Positions 14,821 to 25,121 of a stretch of DNA of 64,000 nucleotides are shown one piece after another. Both the position numbers and the translations under genes were made by a program. Origin of the DNA: Sphingomonas oligophenolica (GTDB lineage Bacteria > Pseudomonadota > Alphaproteobacteria > Sphingomonadales > Sphingomonadaceae). The stretch spans positions 1 through 64,000 of the forward strand of contig NZ_RCZK01000005.1 in the NCBI RefSeq assembly GCF_006438955.1, given 5' to 3'. The notes below the pieces were generated by a model. That model made no database searches, was not told the DNA's origin, and was given only the letters and a program-made list of their open reading frames with translations. The number at the start of each line of letters is the position of its first letter. Position 1 is the stretch's first letter.

Positions 14821-15672
14821 TTAGTAGAAGATGCCGTACACGCTATCGACGACCCGTCCGCTGCGAATGTCGATCAGCAGCGCGTCGTCGTAATAGCGGA
14901 CCCAGCGATAGGGGCCGTACGCCTCGGGCAGCCGATAGGCATAGGGATCGTCGATCCAGTAATTCTGATCCCACAGGAACGACGACAGCGTCACCCCGAT
15001 CGAGAAGCGACGATAGCCATAGCCCCAGTTGGACGGCGCATAGTAGCGCGGCAGGCGATAGGCGCCGCGGTTCGACGTGCGGTAGCTGTTGTAATTGTAG
15101 CGGTGGTCGCCGCGCCAATCGCGGTTCCACGTCCCGCGGTTGTCGGACCGAGTGCCGTAGCGGTTGCCGTATCGCTGCGCGGTATCGCGGTCGTCGCGCC
15201 TGTCCTGCCGGCCGCGCGCGATGTCGCGGCGACTGTTCTGGTAGCGTTGCACCGCATCGGCACCATTGTCGGCGCGCTGGACTTCACCGCGGCGGCGTTG
15301 GTCGCCCCAACGGTTCTGATCGGTCGGCGTCCGATAGGTGGGAGCCTGATAGGCTTGGGGTTGTTCGACGCGGCCCTGATAACCGCCGCGGTTCGCGTCG
15401 CCCCGACGGTGCTGGTGATCGCGCCGATCGTCTGGTTGCACGACGGTCGGTTGGGCCTGGACCTCGGCTTGTAGCCGCGCCTGGGCTTGCGGCTGGGTGT
15501 CGACACGGTTGCGCCACTGGCCGCGTTGGCCCCCGCGCGTGGTGCCGTCGCCGTCGCGGTCGGCACGCGTCTCGCCCTGGTCGCCGCGGTTCTGCCAGGT
15601 CGCGTTCTGCGCATAGGCCGCCGCGGGCAACAACGTGGTCGCCGCCAGCAATGCCTTGATCACGGTCTTCAT
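14821..15672 (-). CDS. RcnB-family periplasmic protein
   Basis: 283 residues. The ATG at 15672 has GAGGACGAG upstream; residues 1-22 form a signal peptide (...AAAYAQN). The middle (~25-190) is low-complexity, rich in Arg, Gln, Asn, Asp and Tyr (QRYQNSRR, DRDTAQRYGNR), hence probably disordered. The C-terminal ~50 residues (PYRWVRYYDDALLIDI...VVDSVYGIFY) match the RcnB domain, named for a periplasmic nickel/cobalt homeostasis factor. In sphingomonads such proteins are abundant and mostly of unknown role, so metal homeostasis is not assured here. Confidence 0.88.
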   Translation of the reverse strand: MKTVIKALLAATTLLPAAAYAQNATWQNRGDQGETRADRDGDGTTRGGQRGQWRNRVDTQPQAQARLQAEVQAQPTVVQPDDRRDHQHRRGDANRGGYQGRVEQPQAYQAPTYRTPTDQNRWGDQRRRGEVQRADNGADAVQRYQNSRRDIARGRQDRRDDRDTAQRYGNRYGTRSDNRGTWNRDWRGDHRYNYNSYRTSNRGAYRLPRYYAPSNWGYGYRRFSIGVTLSSFLWDQNYWIDDPYAYRLPEAYGPYRWVRYYDDALLIDIRSGRVVDSVYGIFY

Positions 15673-15779
15673 GGGTCTCGTCCTCAACATGCCGGCGCAC
15701 GAGCCGGCCCCGATGATGGCGCCGTTATGTACCACGCGGGTTGAGCGGAAGCTGAATTCGTTGGTCAGCGTTGCGACAG

Positions 15780-16322
15780 CTAATCGCGCGCCGGGGTGAG
15801 CGCGGGAACGACGCGCGCGGCGTCGGCGGGGTCGATGCCGGGGCGCGCGCCCGCGGGAATCGTTTCTTCGCCGCGGGCGGCTCGCCCGGCGCGCTGGATC
15901 GCGTCGATCAGTCGGGGATAGACGCCGCAGCGGCAGATGTTGGTGATCGCGGCCTTGATCGCGTCTTCGCCGGGATTGCCATCGCGTTTGAGCAGCACCG
16001 CGGCGGCCATGATGACGCCGGGGATGCAGAACCCGCATTGCGGCACGTTGGCGGCGATGAACGCGAGCTGGAGCGGATGCGCGCGCTCACGCGAGAGGCC
16101 CTCGATCGTGGTGACGAAACTGCCCTCGATCGCGGCGATCGTCACCATGCACGATTTCACCGCAGCGCCGTCGACATCGACGATGCACGCGCCGCAATGC
16201 CCCGTCCCGCAGCCATATTTGGTGCCGGTGAGGTTCGATGCGTCGCGCAGCGCCCACAGCAGCGGGGTCGCGGGATCGAGCTTATATTCGATCGGCTGGT
16301 TGTTGACGGTAAAACGGGTCAC
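15780..16322 (-). CDS. [2Fe-2S] small subunit of an aldehyde/isoquinoline-type molybdenum hydroxylase
   Basis: 180 residues from GTG 16322 (VTRFTVNNQPIEY...); the longer open frame starts with TTG and is less likely. The N-terminal plant-ferredoxin-like cluster has CGTGHCGAC plus Cys in VKSCM. The C-terminal helical cluster has CGFC ... CRCG, the standard xanthine oxidase family small-subunit pattern (IorA/XdhA-C like). It would pass electrons from a molybdopterin large subunit to a carrier. No large subunit lies next to it (its neighbours are an RcnB-like gene and an MFS permease), so the partner must be elsewhere or lost. Confidence 0.92.
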   Translation of the reverse strand: MTRFTVNNQPIEYKLDPATPLLWALRDASNLTGTKYGCGTGHCGACIVDVDGAAVKSCMVTIAAIEGSFVTTIEGLSRERAHPLQLAFIAANVPQCGFCIPGVIMAAAVLLKRDGNPGEDAIKAAITNICRCGVYPRLIDAIQRAGRAARGEETIPAGARPGIDPADAARVVPALTPARD

Positions 16323-16439
16323 GGTAAGCGTTGTAGGCGATCCGGCGCACCGCAAGCCAGCCCGTATGTCGCGCTTGCGAGCGTCGCGGCGCGCGGCCTA
16401 TGCCTCGTCACCGAGAGTGGGCGAGAGGGGCCGGATTCC

Positions 16440-17789
16440 ATGGTGATGCACGTCGATACTAGCAGCATGGGCAATCCGGCGGCGGGCGATCCGGCGGCGG
16501 CCGGCGATCCGGCGGCGGCGGGCGATCCGCAGCATGGCTATGACGCGCCCGACCTGCGCATCTTCGTCTTCGCGCTGTTCTTCACCTTCGGCGGGATCAC
16601 CAGCCTCAACGACGTGATCATTCCCAAGCTGAAGGAACTGTTCACGCTCAATTATGCGCAGGCGTTGCTGGTGCAATCGGCGTTCTTTGCGGCCTATGCG
16701 ATCGTGTCGATCCCCGCGGCGGCGATCGTGCGGCGGGCGGGCTATATGCGGTCGGCCGCGATCGGATTGCTGACGATGATGGTCGGGTGCCTGTTGTTCA
16801 TCCCGGCGAGCGCGTCGGCGACGTTCGGGGTGTTCCTGTTCGCGCTGTTCGTGCTCGCGGCGGGGATCACGATCGTCCAGGTCGTGGCAAACCCGCTGAT
16901 CTCGCTGCTCGGCAAGCCGAATACCGCGCACAGCCGGTTGACCTTCGCGCAGGCGTTCAATTCGCTCGGCACGACGATCTTTCCCTATGTCGGATCGGTA
17001 CTGATACTCGGCGGGCTGGCGAGCATGGACGCCTCGACGCTGACCGGCGCGGCGCTCGATGCGTATCGCGCGGCGGAGACCAAGACCGTCGTCCACACCT
17101 ATATCGGGCTCGCGATCGCGCTGGCGATCGTCGCAGCGGTGATCTGGACGCGGCGCAACCGGTTGCGCGAGGAGCAGAGCGAGCAGGGCAGTATCCTCCA
17201 GGCGTTCGACCTGCTCGCGCGGCCGCGGTTCGGCATCGGCGCGGCGTGCATCTTCCTCTATGTCGGCGCGGAAGTCGCGATCGGGTCGCTGATCGTCAAT
17301 TACCTGATGCAGCCCGGCGTGATGGGGCTGACCGGTCAGGAGGCTGGCAAGCATGTACCCTTCTATTGGGGCGGCGCGCTGATCGGGCGGTTCATCGGCG
17401 CGTATGTGCTGAGCCGGGTATCGCCGGGCAAGGTGCTCGCGACCGTCGCGACCGGATCGATCGCGCTGATCCTGATCTCGGCGAACACCACGGGGCTGGT
17501 GTCGGGCTGGTCGCTGCTCGCGATCGGGCTGTGCAATTCGATCATGTTCCCCACCATCTTCAGCCTGGCAAGCGAAGGGCTCGGCAAGCGCGCGGCGGAA
17601 GGATCAGGGGTCATCGCGACCGCGATCGTCGGCGGCGCGATCATCCCGCCGCTGACCGGCGCGCTGGCCGATGCGAGCGGGTCGCTCCACTTCGCGCTGA
17701 TCCTGCCCGCGGCGTGTTATGCGGTGATCCTGGGGTATGGGCTGTACGCGCGGCATCCCGCGCCCGAGGTGGTCGCGGCGACGGCCTAA
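16440..17789 (+). CDS. Sugar MFS transporter (FucP/glucose-galactose type)
   Basis: 449 residues from ATG 16440 (GAGAGGGG precedes it). A cytosolic N-tail contains a short GDPAAA repeat (residues ~14-29), encoded by an 18-bp tandem repeat near 16478-16530. About 12 membrane segments follow. FTFGGITSLNDVIIPKLK, AIVSIPAAAIVRRAGY, QVVANPLISLLG and TFAQAFNSLGTTIFP are typical of the fucose:H+ symporter / glucose-galactose permease branch. It probably imports a hexose with protons across the inner membrane; the sugar is not identifiable and no sugar-catabolic genes adjoin it. Confidence 0.92.
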   Translation: MVMHVDTSSMGNPAAGDPAAAGDPAAAGDPQHGYDAPDLRIFVFALFFTFGGITSLNDVIIPKLKELFTLNYAQALLVQSAFFAAYAIVSIPAAAIVRRAGYMRSAAIGLLTMMVGCLLFIPASASATFGVFLFALFVLAAGITIVQVVANPLISLLGKPNTAHSRLTFAQAFNSLGTTIFPYVGSVLILGGLASMDASTLTGAALDAYRAAETKTVVHTYIGLAIALAIVAAVIWTRRNRLREEQSEQGSILQAFDLLARPRFGIGAACIFLYVGAEVAIGSLIVNYLMQPGVMGLTGQEAGKHVPFYWGGALIGRFIGAYVLSRVSPGKVLATVATGSIALILISANTTGLVSGWSLLAIGLCNSIMFPTIFSLASEGLGKRAAEGSGVIATAIVGGAIIPPLTGALADASGSLHFALILPAACYAVILGYGLYARHPAPEVVAATA

Positions 17790-17799
17790 TCGGCCGTTT

Positions 17800-17866
17800 C
17801 CGTTCGTCCTGAGCTTGTCGAAGGGCATCGACGGCAACGGTGCTTCGACGGGTTCAGCACGAACGG
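17800..17866. repeat. REP-like inverted repeat (CCGTTCGT...ACGAACGG)
   Basis: The left arm ccgttcgtcctgagcttg... (17800-17826) pairs imperfectly with the right arm ending ttcagcacgaacgg (17841-17866). The same element occurs at 34938, 40285 and 55919. Here it lies between convergent genes (MFS permease and racemase), so it may act as a two-way transcription terminator. Confidence 0.85.
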
Positions 17867-17879
17867 TAATTGATTGGTA

Positions 17880-18998
17880 CTAATGGCCCAGCGCCGCGAT
17901 CTCGGCGGGGTCGAAGCCGAGGTCGGCGAGCCATGCCGCATCTTTGCGCGCGCCGGCCATCACCGGGCGGACGGTGTCGCTGGCCGAATAACGCGGGGCG
18001 GGGGCGGGCTGGTGGACGCCGCCCGCCTCGACGAAGGTGTCGCGGGCGCGGTTGTGGTCGTGGGCAAGCGCCTCGTCGAAATCGAGGACCGGGGCGAAGC
18101 AGACCTCGTGCCCCGCAAACGCCGCGACCCACCCGTCGCGGGTCTTGGTGCGGAAGCGGATGGTGAGTTCGGCTTTCAGGCCGGGCCAGCTTGCCGGGTT
18201 CAGCTGCGCGTCCCACGCCGGATCGTCGAGTTCCATGACGCGGCGGAAGGCGGCGTAGAATTGCGGCTCGATCGCGCCGAGCGAGATCCATTTGCCGTCC
18301 GCGGTCTCGTAAGTGTCGTAGAAATGCGCGCCGGTATCGAGCAGGTTGGTGCCGCGCTCGCCCGACCAGCGACCCATACCGCGGAAGCCCCAGATCATGC
18401 TCATCAATAACGCCGATCCGTCGGTCATCGCGGCGTCGACGACCTGACCCTGGCCGGTCTTGCCCGCGTGGAGCAACGCGGCGAGCATCCCGAACGCGAG
18501 CATCATCGCGCCGCCGCCGAAATCGCCGACCATGTTGATCGGCGGGGTCGGTTTCTCGCCGCTGCGGCCATAGGCGTGGAGCGCGCCCGAGATCGCGATG
18601 TAATTGATGTCGTGGCCGGGTTCGTGCGCCATCGGCCCGGTCTGGCCCCAGCCGGTCATCCGGCCGTAGACGAGCTTTGGGTTGGCGGCGATCAGTATGT
18701 CGGGGCCGAGGCCGAGCCGCTCCATGACGCCGGGGCGGAAGCCTTCGATCAGGCCATCGGCGGTGGCGACGATGCGCTTGACCGCGGCGACGCCCTCCGG
18801 CGTCTTGAGGTCGAGCGCGATCGATTTGCGGGTGCGCAGGAGGGGGTCGTGACTGTCGATCGTGAGCCCGCCAGCCTTGGCGCGATCGATCCGGATCACC
18901 TCGGCGCCGTGATCGGCGAGCATCATGCCGCAGAACGGGCCGGGGCCGATGCCCGCCATCTCGACGATGCGGAGGCCGTGGAGGGGGGGGTGGGTCAT
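17880..18998 (-). CDS. Alpha-methylacyl-CoA racemase-type family III CoA transferase
   Basis: 372 residues. The ATG at 18998 ([10 protein letters not shown]) lies 6 nt after GGAG; an in-frame ATG at 19010 is possible. It is a CaiB/BaiF fold enzyme. [19 protein letters not shown] opens the Rossmann part; [17 protein letters not shown] (the active-site His region), [11 protein letters not shown] (Asp) and a conserved Glu place it with alpha-methylacyl-CoA racemases rather than true transferases. These epimerise 2-methylacyl-CoA for beta-oxidation. It is adjacent, on the same strand, to a second CaiB protein and glutaryl-CoA dehydrogenase. Confidence 0.88.
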   Translation of the reverse strand: MTHPPLHGLRIVEMAGIGPGPFCGMMLADHGAEVIRIDRAKAGGLTIDSHDPLLRTRKSIALDLKTPEGVAAVKRIVATADGLIEGFRPGVMERLGLGPDILIAANPKLVYGRMTGWGQTGPMAHEPGHDINYIAISGALHAYGRSGEKPTPPINMVGDFGGGAMMLAFGMLAALLHAGKTGQGQVVDAAMTDGSALLMSMIWGFRGMGRWSGERGTNLLDTGAHFYDTYETADGKWISLGAIEPQFYAAFRRVMELDDPAWDAQLNPASWPGLKAELTIRFRTKTRDGWVAAFAGHEVCFAPVLDFDEALAHDHNRARDTFVEAGGVHQPAPAPRYSASDTVRPVMAGARKDAAWLADLGFDPAEIAALGH

Positions 18999-19043
18999 CA
19001 TGCGCTCCATTCGTCATGCCGGACTTGTTCCGGGGTGACGGGG

Positions 19044-20153
19044 TCAGTCGTGTTCGCCCAGCATCGGTGCTGGCTTGCCCGTGACGAGCGTCGCATCCGA
19101 GAACCGGATGGGCGTGCGCAGGCCATCGATCTTGTCGCCCTTCGTCACCATGCCGCGCGCAACGATCTGGGGGTCGGTTAGCGCCTGTTCGACGGTGTTG
19201 ATCGGGCCGGCGGGGACGCCGACCGCCTCGAGCTTGGCGAGCAGGTCGTCGCGGGCGACGGTTTTGGTCACCGCGGTGATCGCTGCGAACAGCGCGGGCT
19301 TGTGTTCGAGCCGCCCGGCGTTGGTCGCCCATTCATCGCGCGCCTCGATCCCGGTGACCGCGCAGAAGCGGCGGAACTGCGCGTCGTTGCCGACCGCGAG
19401 GATGAACCAGCCGTCGGCGGTTTCGAACACTGCATAAGGCGACACGTTCATGTGCGCGTTGCCGACGCGGGTCGGGGTGACGCGCTTGGCGAAATAATTG
19501 GCGGCCTGGTTGGCGAGGACGCCGACCATCGTATCGAGCAACGCCATGTCGATATGCTGGCCGCGCCCGGTCGTCGCGCGCTGGTGGAGCGCGGCCTGGA
19601 TCGCGATTACCGCATAGAGCCCGGTGGTGATATCGGCCATCGCGACGCCGATTTTCTGCGGCGCGCCGTCGGGGTCGCCGGTCAGGTCCATCATCCCGCT
19701 CATCCCCTGGATGATGAAGTCGTAGCCCGCGCGCGGCGCATACGGGCCGTCCTGACCGAAGCCGGTGATCGAGCAATAGACGAGGCGGGGGTTGAGCGCT
19801 GACAGGGTGGCGTAGTCGAGCCCGTATTTGGCGAGGCCGCCGACCTTGAAATTCTCGATCAGCACGTCGGCATCGGCGGCGAGATCGCGGACCTGCTGCT
19901 GGCCTTCGGGGGTGGTGAAGTCGATGACGAGCGAGGATTTGCCGCGGTTGCAGGCGTGGTAATAAGCGGCGTCGCGGGTGCCGTCGGGGTTTTCGATCCA
20001 CGGTGGGCCCCAGGTGCGGGTGTCGTCGCCCTGCGGGGATTCGACCTTCGTCACGGTCGCGCCGAGATCGGCGAGGACCTGGCCTGCCCAGGGGCCGGCG
20101 AGGATGCGGGCGAGTTCCAGGACGCGAAGGCCCTTCAAGGGTGGCTCGCTCAT
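19044..20153 (-). CDS. CaiB/BaiF family CoA transferase (likely glutarate CoA-transferase)
   Basis: 369 residues. LARILAGPWAGQVLADLGATVTKVE, the RGKSSLVIDF motif and the catalytic-Asp region GYDFIIQGMSGMMDLTG / GVAMADITTG are those of family III CoA transferases. It sits 120 bp downstream of, and co-directional with, glutaryl-CoA dehydrogenase. This context matches succinyl-CoA:glutarate CoA-transferase (SUGCT-like), which would activate glutarate for that enzyme. Substrate is inferred from context only. A palindromic repeat (20160-20265) separates the two. Confidence 0.88.
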   Translation of the reverse strand: MSEPPLKGLRVLELARILAGPWAGQVLADLGATVTKVESPQGDDTRTWGPPWIENPDGTRDAAYYHACNRGKSSLVIDFTTPEGQQQVRDLAADADVLIENFKVGGLAKYGLDYATLSALNPRLVYCSITGFGQDGPYAPRAGYDFIIQGMSGMMDLTGDPDGAPQKIGVAMADITTGLYAVIAIQAALHQRATTGRGQHIDMALLDTMVGVLANQAANYFAKRVTPTRVGNAHMNVSPYAVFETADGWFILAVGNDAQFRRFCAVTGIEARDEWATNAGRLEHKPALFAAITAVTKTVARDDLLAKLEAVGVPAGPINTVEQALTDPQIVARGMVTKGDKIDGLRTPIRFSDATLVTGKPAPMLGEHD

Positions 20154-20159
20154 TTTTTC

Positions 20160-20265
20160 ACCACCCCGGCGGACGCCGGGGCCCAGTGGGGAATGTGGTG
20201 GTGACGGAGCGCAAGGTTCAACAAGTGATGTTCACCAACTGGGCCCCGGCGTGCGCCGGGGTGGT
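20160..20265. repeat. 28-bp inverted repeat between CoA transferase and gcdH
   Basis: The left arm 20160-20187 (accaccccggcggacgccgg...) and right arm 20238-20265 are complementary at 27 of 28 positions, with a 50-bp spacer. Each arm is itself a GC palindrome (CCGGCG..CGCCGG). It resembles the dispersed palindromes common between sphingomonad genes and could fold into a long hairpin that attenuates read-through from gcdH. Confidence 0.85.
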
Positions 20266-20272
20266 AGAAGGA

Positions 20273-21457
<1,185 letters not shown>

Positions 21458-21533
21458 TCCAATTCTCCTTTGGCCGACCGGTTAAGCGGCGGCGTGGGGG
21501 ATGTAAATGGCCAGCGTCGCGATACCGCGCGCG

Positions 21534-23732
21534 TCAAATATCCTTGGAAATCCCGACGAAGAGGCCGCGGCGCGGGCCATATTGGGGGGCGCCGACGCCG
21601 ATCCCCGACCCGTCGCGGATCTGATAGACATGGTCGGCGACGTTGATCACGTCGAACCGTAGCTGGAGCCCGGCGCTGGGGATGCGGTAGCTGGTCGAGA
21701 GGTTGAGCTGCACATAGGGGGGGAGCTTGCCGCCGTTGGGGACATCGCCGTCGCGGCGCAATCCGGAGCCGTAGATCAGGTCGCCGCCGAGCTGGACGCC
21801 GCTCAGCATCCCCTGGTCGACCTTGTACGAGAGGCCGCCCGAGCCGGTGTAGGTCTGGTCGTGGTCGAGATAGATGAACTGGCGGCTGATCGCGGCGAGG
21901 TCGGCGGGATCGAAGTTGAAATTGCTCGAAACGATGTTGCGACCCTGCGCCTTCGAATAAGCGAGATTGGCGTAGGCGAGGAAGGGGCCATGCGCGTAGC
22001 TGGCGTTCGCCTCGACGCCGTCGATCCGGCCCTTGGCATAGTTGAACGGGGTCAGGATGATCGGCGCGCCGAACTGGCCCTCGTCGACCAGATTGGTCGA
22101 GCGGCGGTGATAGCCGTCGACGCCGAAGGTCACGCGGCCGAGCACCTGTTGAAATCCGACGTCGACATAATCCTGGCGCTCGGCATAGGGCACCGCGCCT
22201 TGCGTGCCGGGGGCAGCCGCGCTGGTGCCGACGAACCGGGCGACCGTCGTCAGCGCGACGTTTTCGAACGGCGCGGGCGAGAAATAGCGCGCATAGCCGG
22301 CGTGGATCGCGAGCCCCTTGGCAGGTTGCCAGACGCCGTTGATCCGCGGGCTGAGCTGCTGTTCGCAGCGATAGCCGCAATAATGATCGAACCGTGCGCC
22401 GTAGTTGATCGTGACGCTGGGGGTCAGCTTCCATTCGTCCTGCGCGTAGACGCTTTCGGTCCATTCGGTCTTGCCGCTGCGATCGGCGATCGTCAGCGGC
22501 CCACCGGTCTGTGCGCCCGTGGCGTCGACCGGGAAGACGTAGCTGGTCGTGTCGCTCGCGCCGCGGTCGCGCGTCACCAGCACGCCGCCGCGCAGCGTAT
22601 GCGCGTCGCCGAGCCGATAGACCGCGTCGACCTGGCCGCCCGCGGTGAAATCCTGCTTGAATGCGCGTTGCGCCTGGCCGTTGAAGAGCAGCTCGCCGAC
22701 CATGTCGGGGCGATAGGTCAGCGCCGAATAGCGCGCGAACAGCGAGGTCTGGACGGTGAGGTTGCCCGCGTCGTGGAGCAGCGCGAGCTGGCCGAAGCCG
22801 GTGCGTTCGAGCTGGCGTTCGTCCAGATCGTCGCTGAGGAAATCCCTGCGGCCATTGACCGCATAGCCCGGCCCGACGAGCGCGGCGTGCAGCCCGCGCG
22901 GGTTGGGGATCTGGAAATACTGGTTGGCGTAGCCGCCCACGAAGGACACGCGGTTTGCGTCGTTCAGGATATGATCGACATAGGCGAAGCCCTGATATTG
23001 GTCGGTCTTGTCGTGGATCGCATCGCGGCGGCCGTCGACGCGCTCGATGCCGACATCGTCGTGGCGATAGTCGCCCGACACGAAGTAATTGGTCGACCCG
23101 GTCGACCCGCCATAGGTGAGGCTGGGTTCGATCGTGCCGTTCGATCCGCCGTAGATCGAGACGTTGCCGTTGTTGGTGAAGCCGGTCTTCGTCGTGATAT
23201 CCAGAATCCCCGCGGTGCGCAGGCCATATTGCGCGGGCAGCGCGCCGGTGAGCAGGTTGAAGCTCTGGATCAGCCGCGGCGACAGCGTCTGGCCGAACAC
23301 CGCGACGCCTTCCGGCAGGATCGTGCCGTTGATCCGGTATTGCAAATTGTTGTGGTCGTTGCGGACGTGGAACTGGCCACCGCCGTCCTGGACGACGCCG
23401 GGCAACTGGAGGACGATCTGGTTGAAATTCTGGTTGTCGCCGCCGGGGAGCGCCTGGATCGTCGCGTTGGTGATGCCGTAGCTGGTCGCGCCGAGCGAGG
23501 GCTGGATCGCCGCGCGCGCCGCATCGAGCCGTGCGCCGGTGACGACGATATCCTTCGCGGCTGCGGCGGTCGGCGCGGTGGTGCCGGGTGTCGCCTGGTC
23601 CGGATCGGTCGCGGGGGCGGCGCGATCGACCATCGCGGGCGACTGCGCGGTGACGGGCGCGGGGACGGTTTGGGCGGCGATCGGGGCTGTGATGATCAAT
23701 GTCGAAGCGAGCAGGGCGGCTTTGAGGAGCAA
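21534..23732 (-). CDS. TonB-dependent outer membrane receptor
   Basis: 732 residues. Signal peptide 1-20 (...APIAAQ), then a Pro/Ala/Thr linker and DIVVTGARLD, a TonB-box-like stretch. The plug domain (~65-180) has ALPGGDNQNFNQIVLQLPGV, VRNDHNNLQYRING and GILDITTKTG. The beta-barrel follows and ends GLFVGISKDI with no terminal Phe. The start is TTG at 23732 with AGGAA upstream; no better in-frame ATG exists nearby. The substrate (siderophore, metal, sugar or peptide) is not readable. The TGATA-N5-TATCA dyad upstream may be its operator. Confidence 0.92.
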   Translation of the reverse strand: MLLKAALLASTLIITAPIAAQTVPAPVTAQSPAMVDRAAPATDPDQATPGTTAPTAAAAKDIVVTGARLDAARAAIQPSLGATSYGITNATIQALPGGDNQNFNQIVLQLPGVVQDGGGQFHVRNDHNNLQYRINGTILPEGVAVFGQTLSPRLIQSFNLLTGALPAQYGLRTAGILDITTKTGFTNNGNVSIYGGSNGTIEPSLTYGGSTGSTNYFVSGDYRHDDVGIERVDGRRDAIHDKTDQYQGFAYVDHILNDANRVSFVGGYANQYFQIPNPRGLHAALVGPGYAVNGRRDFLSDDLDERQLERTGFGQLALLHDAGNLTVQTSLFARYSALTYRPDMVGELLFNGQAQRAFKQDFTAGGQVDAVYRLGDAHTLRGGVLVTRDRGASDTTSYVFPVDATGAQTGGPLTIADRSGKTEWTESVYAQDEWKLTPSVTINYGARFDHYCGYRCEQQLSPRINGVWQPAKGLAIHAGYARYFSPAPFENVALTTVARFVGTSAAAPGTQGAVPYAERQDYVDVGFQQVLGRVTFGVDGYHRRSTNLVDEGQFGAPIILTPFNYAKGRIDGVEANASYAHGPFLAYANLAYSKAQGRNIVSSNFNFDPADLAAISRQFIYLDHDQTYTGSGGLSYKVDQGMLSGVQLGGDLIYGSGLRRDGDVPNGGKLPPYVQLNLSTSYRIPSAGLQLRFDVINVADHVYQIRDGSGIGVGAPQYGPRRGLFVGISKDI

Positions 23733-23773
23733 GGCGATTTCCTGTGTGGCGAGTCGCTGCTCCCTAATGGCAA

Positions 23774-23788
23774 TGATACGTTATATCA
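23774..23788. promoter_or_regulatory. TGATA-N5-TATCA dyad upstream of the TonB receptor
   Basis: TGATACGTTATATCA is a 15-bp inverted repeat with 5-bp arms, 42 nt upstream of the receptor start and 43 nt past the kynA stop. It contains GTTATA, reminiscent of Fur/Zur-family sites, which often control metal-linked TonB receptors. The resemblance is loose, so the regulator is a guess. Confidence 0.35.
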
Positions 23789-23830
23789 AAATGAAATTCG
23801 CGTCATGTTTCCCCGGTGCGACCAACGGTG

Positions 23831-24592
23831 TCAGAGCGAGGTCCGGACGTCGAGCAGCTCGGGAAAGAAGCGTTGTTCGATGACCTTGGCGAGATAGGGC
23901 ACCCCCGCGCTGCCGCCGGTGCCGCGCTTGAACCCGATGACGCGCTCGACCGTCTTGAGGTGGCTGAACCGCCACAATTGGAGGTGATATTCGAGGTCGA
24001 CGAGCTTTTCGGCGAGCTCGTACAGATCCCAATAGCGATCGGGATCGGCGTAGACCGTCGCCCAGCACGCCTCGACCTCGGGGGATGGGGTGACACGGTC
24101 GGCGGGGACCGGCAGGCCGCGCCGGCCGAGCAGCGCGATCGCTTCGTCGTACAGGCTGGGGCGCGCCAGTTCCGCCTCGAGCCGCGTGCGCACCTCGGGC
24201 TCTTCGAACACCGCGACCAGCGCAGGATTGCGGCTGCCGAGCAGGAATTCGAGCTCGCGATACTGGTCCGACTGGAAGCCCGAACTCGCGCCCAGGGTGC
24301 CGCGCATCGCGGCGTAATCGGCGGGGGTCATCGTCGCCAGCACCTCCCACGACTGGATCAGCTGCGCCTGGATGCGGCTGACCCGCGCCATCATCTTGAG
24401 CGCGGGCTGGAGGTCGTCGCGCGCGATCCGGCGGCGCGCCTCGCGGAGTTCATGGAGGCACAATTTCATCCACAGTTCGGACGCCTGGTGGATCGTGACG
24501 AAGAGCAGTTCGTCATGGACCCCCGAGCGCGGCGACTGGACCGCGAGCAGTTCGGGGAGCCTGAGATAGCTGCGGTAGGTGAGGGTGGTCAT
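23831..24592 (-). CDS. kynA: Tryptophan 2,3-dioxygenase
   Basis: 253 residues, somewhat shorter than the common ~280. A haem dioxygenase that opens the indole ring of L-Trp to N-formylkynurenine, the first step of the kynurenine route. Family signatures: HDELLFVTIHQASELWMKL (substrate-pocket His), GASSGFQSDQYRELEFLLG, LEYHLQLWRFSH (haem-ligand His region) and FKRGTGGSAGVPYL. No kynurenine formamidase or kynureninase adjoins. The gene starts 14 nt after the small gene at 24607, so it may be the last gene of the LexA-box operon. Confidence 0.96.
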   Translation of the reverse strand: MTTLTYRSYLRLPELLAVQSPRSGVHDELLFVTIHQASELWMKLCLHELREARRRIARDDLQPALKMMARVSRIQAQLIQSWEVLATMTPADYAAMRGTLGASSGFQSDQYRELEFLLGSRNPALVAVFEEPEVRTRLEAELARPSLYDEAIALLGRRGLPVPADRVTPSPEVEACWATVYADPDRYWDLYELAEKLVDLEYHLQLWRFSHLKTVERVIGFKRGTGGSAGVPYLAKVIEQRFFPELLDVRTSL

Positions 24593-24606
24593 CCACCACC
24601 CTTATC

Positions 24607-24915
24607 CTAGTGCGATTCGAGCGTCACGATCTCCAGCGTCACGCGGTCGTCGTCGGCGGCGAGGATCGCGGGGGGCAGCGCGATATGACCGCGCATCGGC
24701 AGCTCCGCCTCGGCGAGCCCCGCGAGCCAGCGATAGCGCGCCGGGCCAGCGGGGAGCCCGAGCTCGATCCGGTGGCGCGCGCCGATGTAGGTCGCGCTCG
24801 CCCACGGCTGCTCGGTCGCGGAGAGGACCAGCGCATCGAGCCCCGCGGTGACGGCGGACAACCGCAGCGCGCGCGCCAAGCGACGGCCCGCGCCGGTGAA
24901 GGCATCGAGTTTCAT
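24607..24915 (-). CDS. Small hypothetical protein (102 aa) in LexA-box operon
   Basis: No family recognised. An Arg/Ala-rich N-terminal helix (GAGRRLARALRL) is followed by alternating strands (ATYIGARHRIELGL, VTLEIVTLESH), looking like a compact alpha/beta protein without signal peptide or membrane segment. Its ATG overlaps the stop of the upstream 60-aa gene (4 nt), so translation is coupled; kynA follows 14 nt downstream. A real gene is likely because of the coupling and the conserved-looking composition. Confidence 0.7.
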   Translation of the reverse strand: MKLDAFTGAGRRLARALRLSAVTAGLDALVLSATEQPWASATYIGARHRIELGLPAGPARYRWLAGLAEAELPMRGHIALPPAILAADDDRVTLEIVTLESH

Positions 24916-25094
24916 GCGTGGTTTTCCCGCATGAAAAGCTCGATCCGGCGGCGCACCCGTTCGCCGACTTGTCGGCCGCGGCGCAAATCGCTGACCAGCC
25001 GTGGATCGTTGACCGCGCGCCGCCCGAACAGCGTTTCGGGCATGTCATGGGCGCGCAGGTAGCGATCGATCACGATCGAAAGCGCAGGCGTCAT
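24912..25094 (-). CDS. Small basic hypothetical protein (60 aa), first gene after LexA box
   Basis: No named family recognised. The 60 residues are rich in Arg and helical (SIVIDRYLRAHDMPETLFGR, VGERVRRRIELFM) and resemble the minimal helix-turn-helix or antitoxin-like proteins that sit beside S24 repressors, but no diagnostic motif is present. The ATG at 25094 lies 28 nt downstream of a GTTC-N7-GTTC box. It is divergent from the S24 repressor gene and overlaps the next gene by 4 nt. Confidence 0.65.
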   Translation of the reverse strand: MTPALSIVIDRYLRAHDMPETLFGRRAVNDPRLVSDLRRGRQVGERVRRRIELFMRENHA

Positions 25095-25121
25095 CTTCAG
25101 TCTCCCCGAGTCGCGTAATAT

